From Bacillota bacterium (GTDB lineage Bacteria > Bacillota > Clostridia > Lachnospirales > Lachnospiraceae): 17,539 nt of DNA. The DNA is taken from the NCBI GenBank assembly GCA_023436765.1, contig JAEZHX010000142.1:1-17539 (forward strand), given 5' to 3'. The translations under genes and the position numbers were made by a program. The stretch's first letter is position 1, and each line of letters opens with the position of its first letter. Under the pieces are notes generated by a model that was given only the letters and a program-made list of their open reading frames with translations, was not told where the DNA came from and ran no database searches. Below, piece by piece: positions 15,013 to 17,539 of the stretch.

Positions 15013-15101
15013 TCAGTACACCAACCTTTCTATGTTTACTGATCCAAGGTCCCGGTATAACCATAAGCAGGATTTATACTTATGATCATTCGAGTTCTTG
15101 T

Positions 15102-16550
15102 CTAAAAGTCCACGATATTGATATGCTCTACCTTCATATCCTTAGGACCGGTCAATACACTGCCTTTTGCTTTCGCGTAAATGATATAATCAATAATCTC
15201 CTCTGTGATACGTTCCCCCGGTGCCAGAATCGGTATTCCGGGCGGATAGCACATCACGAATTCCCCTGAGATATGATGGATGCCTTCCTTAAGGAGGACT
15301 GACTTCTTATCACTGTAAAATGCCTTCTGAGGTGTCAAGGCGACATCGGGATCAATATATTCATGATTCAGCATGCCCACCTTATCCTTACCGTAGATTC
15401 TCTTGATTTCTGCCAAGGAGGATACAAGCCTCTCTATCTCAAATGCACGATCTCCGGCTGAGACAACAGCCAGGAAATTGCCGATATCACCGAATTCTAT
15501 TTGGATATCATATTCCTCCTGTAAGAGATCGAAAATTTCTATTCCTGCCAGCCCGATCTCCACTGTATTTACAGAGAGCTTCGTCCGGTCAAAATCGAAA
15601 ATGGTGTCCCCATTGACCAGCTCCTTGGAGAAAGCATAATAACCACCGATCTTATTGATCTCTTTTCTCGCATATTCTGCCAGCTCAAGGGTCTTAGAGA
15701 CGATTTCCTTACCATGGAGTACCATATGCTTCCTGGCGAGATCCAAGGAGGACATCAGAAGATAGGAACCGCTGGTTGTCTGAGTCAGGTTGATGATCTG
15801 TCTGACATAACCGGTATCCACCCCGTTGCTGCAGAGCAGGAAGGAGCTTTGTGTCAGTGATCCGCCGGTCTTATGCATGCTCACTGCCGCCATATCCGCA
15901 CCGGCTGCCATCGCACTGACCGGAAGCTCTTCGCCAAAATAAAAATGTGCACCGTGTGCTTCATCCACCAGGACACGCATTCCGTGCCTGTGAGCAAGCT
16001 TAACAATTTCCCGTAAATTAGAACAAATCCCGTAATAGGTCGGGTTATTCACTAAAATAGCCTTGGCCTCAGGATTCTGTTTGATCGCTTCTTCAATATT
16101 ATTAACACTCATTCCAAGCGGAATGCCCAGCTCATGGCTGACACCGGGATTCACATAGACCGGTACAGCTCCATTCACCACTAGAGCATTAATTGAACTG
16201 CGATGAACATTCCTTGGAAGAATGATCTTTTCTCCAGCCTTACAGGTGGACATGATCATGGCCTGAACCGCAGCGGTGGTACCATTTACCATAAAAAAAG
16301 CTGCTTCTGCACCGAACGCCTCAGCGGCCAGTTCCTCTGCAGCTTTAATGACTGATGTCGGGTGGATCAAATTGTCCAGGGGCTTCATGGAGTTAACATC
16401 AACCTTCAGGCAATCTGCGCCTAAAAACTGTGTCAGCTCCGGGTTTCCCCTTCCACCCTTATGGCCCGGAACATCAAAATGAACGACCCGATCCTTTTTA
16501 TGCTTTAATAAAGCTTCATGTAAAGGTGAATTTTGTTGTGTATATTCCAT
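15102..16550 (-). CDS. speA: Arginine decarboxylase (Orn/Lys/Arg decarboxylase family, SpeA of Bacillus type)
   Basis: This 482-residue PLP-dependent, fold I decarboxylase converts arginine to agmatine. Motifs: VPGHKGG near residue 27, D196-E-A-H199 that positions PLP, and the Schiff-base lysine K227 in SMHKTGGS. The length fits the short Gram-positive group (B. subtilis SpeA about 490), not the 700-plus-residue inducible enzymes. The start is ATG 16550 with GGAGG (16556-16560) 5 nt upstream; a longer frame begins at a TTG (16562) that overlaps the ribosome site itself. It lies 20 nt after speD. Arginine rather than lysine or ornithine is inferred mainly from the agmatinase gene beside it, because the family signature does not separate the substrates. 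Confidence 0.9.
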   Translation of the reverse strand: MEYTQQNSPLHEALLKHKKDRVVHFDVPGHKGGRGNPELTQFLGADCLKVDVNSMKPLDNLIHPTSVIKAAEELAAEAFGAEAAFFMVNGTTAAVQAMIMSTCKAGEKIILPRNVHRSSINALVVNGAVPVYVNPGVSHELGIPLGMSVNNIEEAIKQNPEAKAILVNNPTYYGICSNLREIVKLAHRHGMRVLVDEAHGAHFYFGEELPVSAMAAGADMAAVSMHKTGGSLTQSSFLLCSNGVDTGYVRQIINLTQTTSGSYLLMSSLDLARKHMVLHGKEIVSKTLELAEYARKEINKIGGYYAFSKELVNGDTIFDFDRTKLSVNTVEIGLAGIEIFDLLQEEYDIQIEFGDIGNFLAVVSAGDRAFEIERLVSSLAEIKRIYGKDKVGMLNHEYIDPDVALTPQKAFYSDKKSVLLKEGIHHISGEFVMCYPPGIPILAPGERITEEIIDYIIYAKAKGSVLTGPKDMKVEHINIVDF

Positions 16551-16555
16551 CTGTA

Positions 16556-16560
16556 CCTCC
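16556..16560 (-). promoter_or_regulatory. Ribosome binding site that sets the start of speA
   Basis: GGAGG on the minus strand, 5 nt before the ATG at 16550. The alternative in-frame TTG (16560-16562) overlaps it, so it cannot be the start. Confidence 0.8.
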
Positions 16561-16570
16561 AAGTTCAGTA

Positions 16571-17383
16571 CTAATAAATATTCATTCCGCTAAAAATCTC
16601 GATCATTTCTTTTCTTAGGCTGTTTGTGATTTCCAGTCGCTGCTTCGGCGGCAGCTCATAAACATCGGTATTAAAAAGATAGTGCTGAAGCTCGATCTCC
16701 TTAATCAGCATTTTGGTATGGAAAATATTCGATTGATATACATTGACATCAATCGCATCATATCTGGTCAGGGTCTTATCATCGATATAATCCTGAATGG
16801 AGGTAATATCATGATCGATAAAATACTTCATACCATGGAGGTCTCTAGTAAAGCCTCTGACACGGTAATCTATCGTAATAATATCGGAATCAAAGCTTCC
16901 GATCAGGTAATCCAGGGCATTCAGCGGGGAAATCTCACCGCAGGTGGATACATCGATATCCACACGAAAGGTAGAAATAGAATTATCAGGATGATGTTCG
17001 GGAAAGGTATGCACAGTAACATGACTCTTATCCAGGTGAGCATGAACGGAGTCCCTCTGGCTTAAGATGTTTATCCCCTGATTACAGGATTCATCGATAT
17101 GTTCAGAGGATAAGGAACCCTCAGCAATCAAAATATTTACGGATGCTCCCTGGGGTTCATAGTCCTGCTTGGATATATTGAGAATATGTGCTCCGATCAT
17201 CTCGGTAACATTCACTAGAATATTTGTTAATCTCTCTGAATTATACTGCTCGTCAATATACGCGATATAATCCTTCTGTTCCCTCTCACTTTTCGCATAG
17301 CATACATCATATATGTTGAAGCTAAGTGTCTTTGTGAGGTTGTTAAAGCCATACAAAGTGAGCTTTTTTTCCAACCCTAACAT
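16571..17383 (-). CDS. speD: S-adenosylmethionine decarboxylase proenzyme, E. coli type
   Basis: This 270-residue proenzyme cleaves itself to form a pyruvoyl group and then decarboxylates AdoMet, the aminopropyl donor for SpeE. It is the longer E. coli class (E. coli SpeD 264), not the roughly 120-residue Bacillus class. Matching stretches include LYGFNNLTKTLSF, DYEPQGASV, HLDKSHVTVHTFPEHHP, DVSTCGEISPLNALDYLI, VTIDYRVRGFTRD-like and NVYQSNIFHTKM. The processing site is K119-S120 in HLDKSH. The start is the ATG at 17383 with GGAAAGG 5 nt upstream. An in-frame ATG at 17416 has no ribosome site and would add 11 residues absent from E. coli SpeD. First gene of the polyamine cluster, with a consensus promoter. 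Confidence 0.96.
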   Translation of the reverse strand: MLGLEKKLTLYGFNNLTKTLSFNIYDVCYAKSEREQKDYIAYIDEQYNSERLTNILVNVTEMIGAHILNISKQDYEPQGASVNILIAEGSLSSEHIDESCNQGINILSQRDSVHAHLDKSHVTVHTFPEHHPDNSISTFRVDIDVSTCGEISPLNALDYLIGSFDSDIITIDYRVRGFTRDLHGMKYFIDHDITSIQDYIDDKTLTRYDAIDVNVYQSNIFHTKMLIKEIELQHYLFNTDVYELPPKQRLEITNSLRKEMIEIFSGMNIY

Positions 17384-17388
17384 CACAA

Positions 17389-17395
17389 CCTTTCC
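17389..17395 (-). promoter_or_regulatory. Ribosome binding site that sets the start of speD
   Basis: GGAAAGG on the minus strand, 5 nt before the ATG at 17383. It supports that start over the ATG at 17416. Confidence 0.65.
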
Positions 17396-17410
17396 AATAT
17401 AGTAAAAGCT

Positions 17411-17436
17411 GTCCATGTATTAATAACAGCATGGAC
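17411..17436. promoter_or_regulatory. Inverted repeat over the speD transcription start (candidate operator)
   Basis: GTCCATG (17411-17417) and CATGGAC (17430-17436) are perfect 7-bp arms 12 nt apart. GCTGT/ACAGC (17408-17412 / 17426-17430) is an overlapping alternative pairing. The right-hand arm lies at the predicted start site, so only part would be in the mRNA; a DNA operator is likelier than an RNA hairpin. Confidence 0.4.
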
Positions 17437-17437
17437 T

Positions 17438-17466
17438 ATTATACAAAAATGTATGCAAACTTGCAA
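17438..17466 (-). promoter_or_regulatory. Consensus sigma-A-like promoter of the polyamine cluster
   Basis: TTGCAA (17461-17466), 17 nt, TATAAT (17438-17443) on the minus strand. The start is near 17431, leaving a leader of about 48 nt, too short for a typical SAM riboswitch. Confidence 0.8.
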
Positions 17467-17481
17467 GTATTATTTTTAATG

Positions 17482-17504
17482 ATACTAAACCCGTTGTTTA
17501 GTAT
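17482..17504. promoter_or_regulatory. Inverted repeat upstream of the speD promoter
   Basis: ATACTAAAC (17482-17490) and GTTTAGTAT (17496-17504) are perfect 9-bp arms around CCGTT, 15 nt upstream of the -35 box. It may be an activator site or the terminator of a gene beyond the right edge; no strong T-run follows on the minus strand. The remaining bases to 17539 show no gene. Confidence 0.45.
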
Positions 17505-17539
17505 TACTGTCACTTTCGCGACATAAGCAGATTAATCCA

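Noticed and set aside
16682..17065. Open frame of 127 codons on the plus strand opposite speD
   Set aside because: speD matches E. coli SpeD almost end to end on the minus strand; the opposite frame has no recognisable motif.
17384..17460. SAM riboswitch in the speD leader
   Set aside because: The predicted leader is only about 48 nt and none of the SAM-I core sequence is present.
1..17539. Mobile element, CRISPR array, tRNA or rRNA
   Set aside because: No transposase, integrase or phage gene, no regularly spaced repeats and no cloverleaf or rRNA sequence were seen; gene content and codon use look uniform.

Overview
The window looks like chromosomal DNA of an anaerobic Firmicute, most likely a Lachnospiraceae/Clostridia member. 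The reasons are: strong AGGAGG-type ribosome binding sites on most genes, sigma-A-like TTGxxx-17-TATAAT promoters, a class A flavodiiron protein, a DacF-type sporulation/vegetative D,D-carboxypeptidase, a uronate isomerase plus KDG kinase pair, and moderate G+C coding sequence with AT-rich spacers. No phage, IS element, CRISPR, tRNA or rRNA is visible. All genes except uxaC lie on the minus strand.

Region 1 (1-2422): a YbhJ-type aconitase-superfamily hydratase, cut by the left edge, with a near-consensus promoter embedded in a perfect 8-bp inverted repeat. It is preceded by an unrecognised single-pass membrane protein gene. An 81-nt nested inverted repeat lies between that gene and the chemotaxis gene. 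Region 2 (2423-7470): a dCache-like methyl-accepting chemotaxis protein with its own promoter, then the divergent pair kdgK (minus) and uxaC (plus). The pair shares a 208-bp control region with two good back-to-back promoters. UxaC isomerises glucuronate/galacturonate and KdgK phosphorylates 2-keto-3-deoxygluconate, so they are the entry and late steps of hexuronate catabolism; the intermediate enzymes and the aldolase are outside the window. Region 3 (7471-10431): a 76-residue two-helix membrane protein, a flavodiiron protein (O2/NO reductase), and a D-Ala-D-Ala carboxypeptidase.

Region 4 (10507-17539) is the most interesting part: a six-gene minus-strand polyamine cluster in the order speD, speA, speE, speB, a carboxy(nor)spermidine dehydrogenase, and a carboxynorspermidine decarboxylase (nspC). 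It starts at a consensus promoter flanked by two inverted repeats and ends at a long hairpin terminator. SpeA and SpeB can make putrescine from arginine through agmatine. The cluster then encodes two independent ways to add an aminopropyl group: the decarboxylated-AdoMet route (SpeD/SpeE) and the aspartate-semialdehyde route (dehydrogenase/NspC). Having both in one operon-like block is unusual and suggests either redundancy for spermidine or that one branch makes another product (norspermidine, a tetraamine, or aminopropylagmatine intermediates). The 218-bp gap before the dehydrogenase holds a run of small stem-loops, an overlapping 36-codon reading frame and a candidate internal promoter, so the second branch may be separately controlled.

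Translation starts were moved from the longest frame to a downstream ATG with a proper Shine-Dalgarno sequence for four genes (the membrane protein, the flavodiiron protein, speA and speD). No gap between genes exceeds 300 bases.
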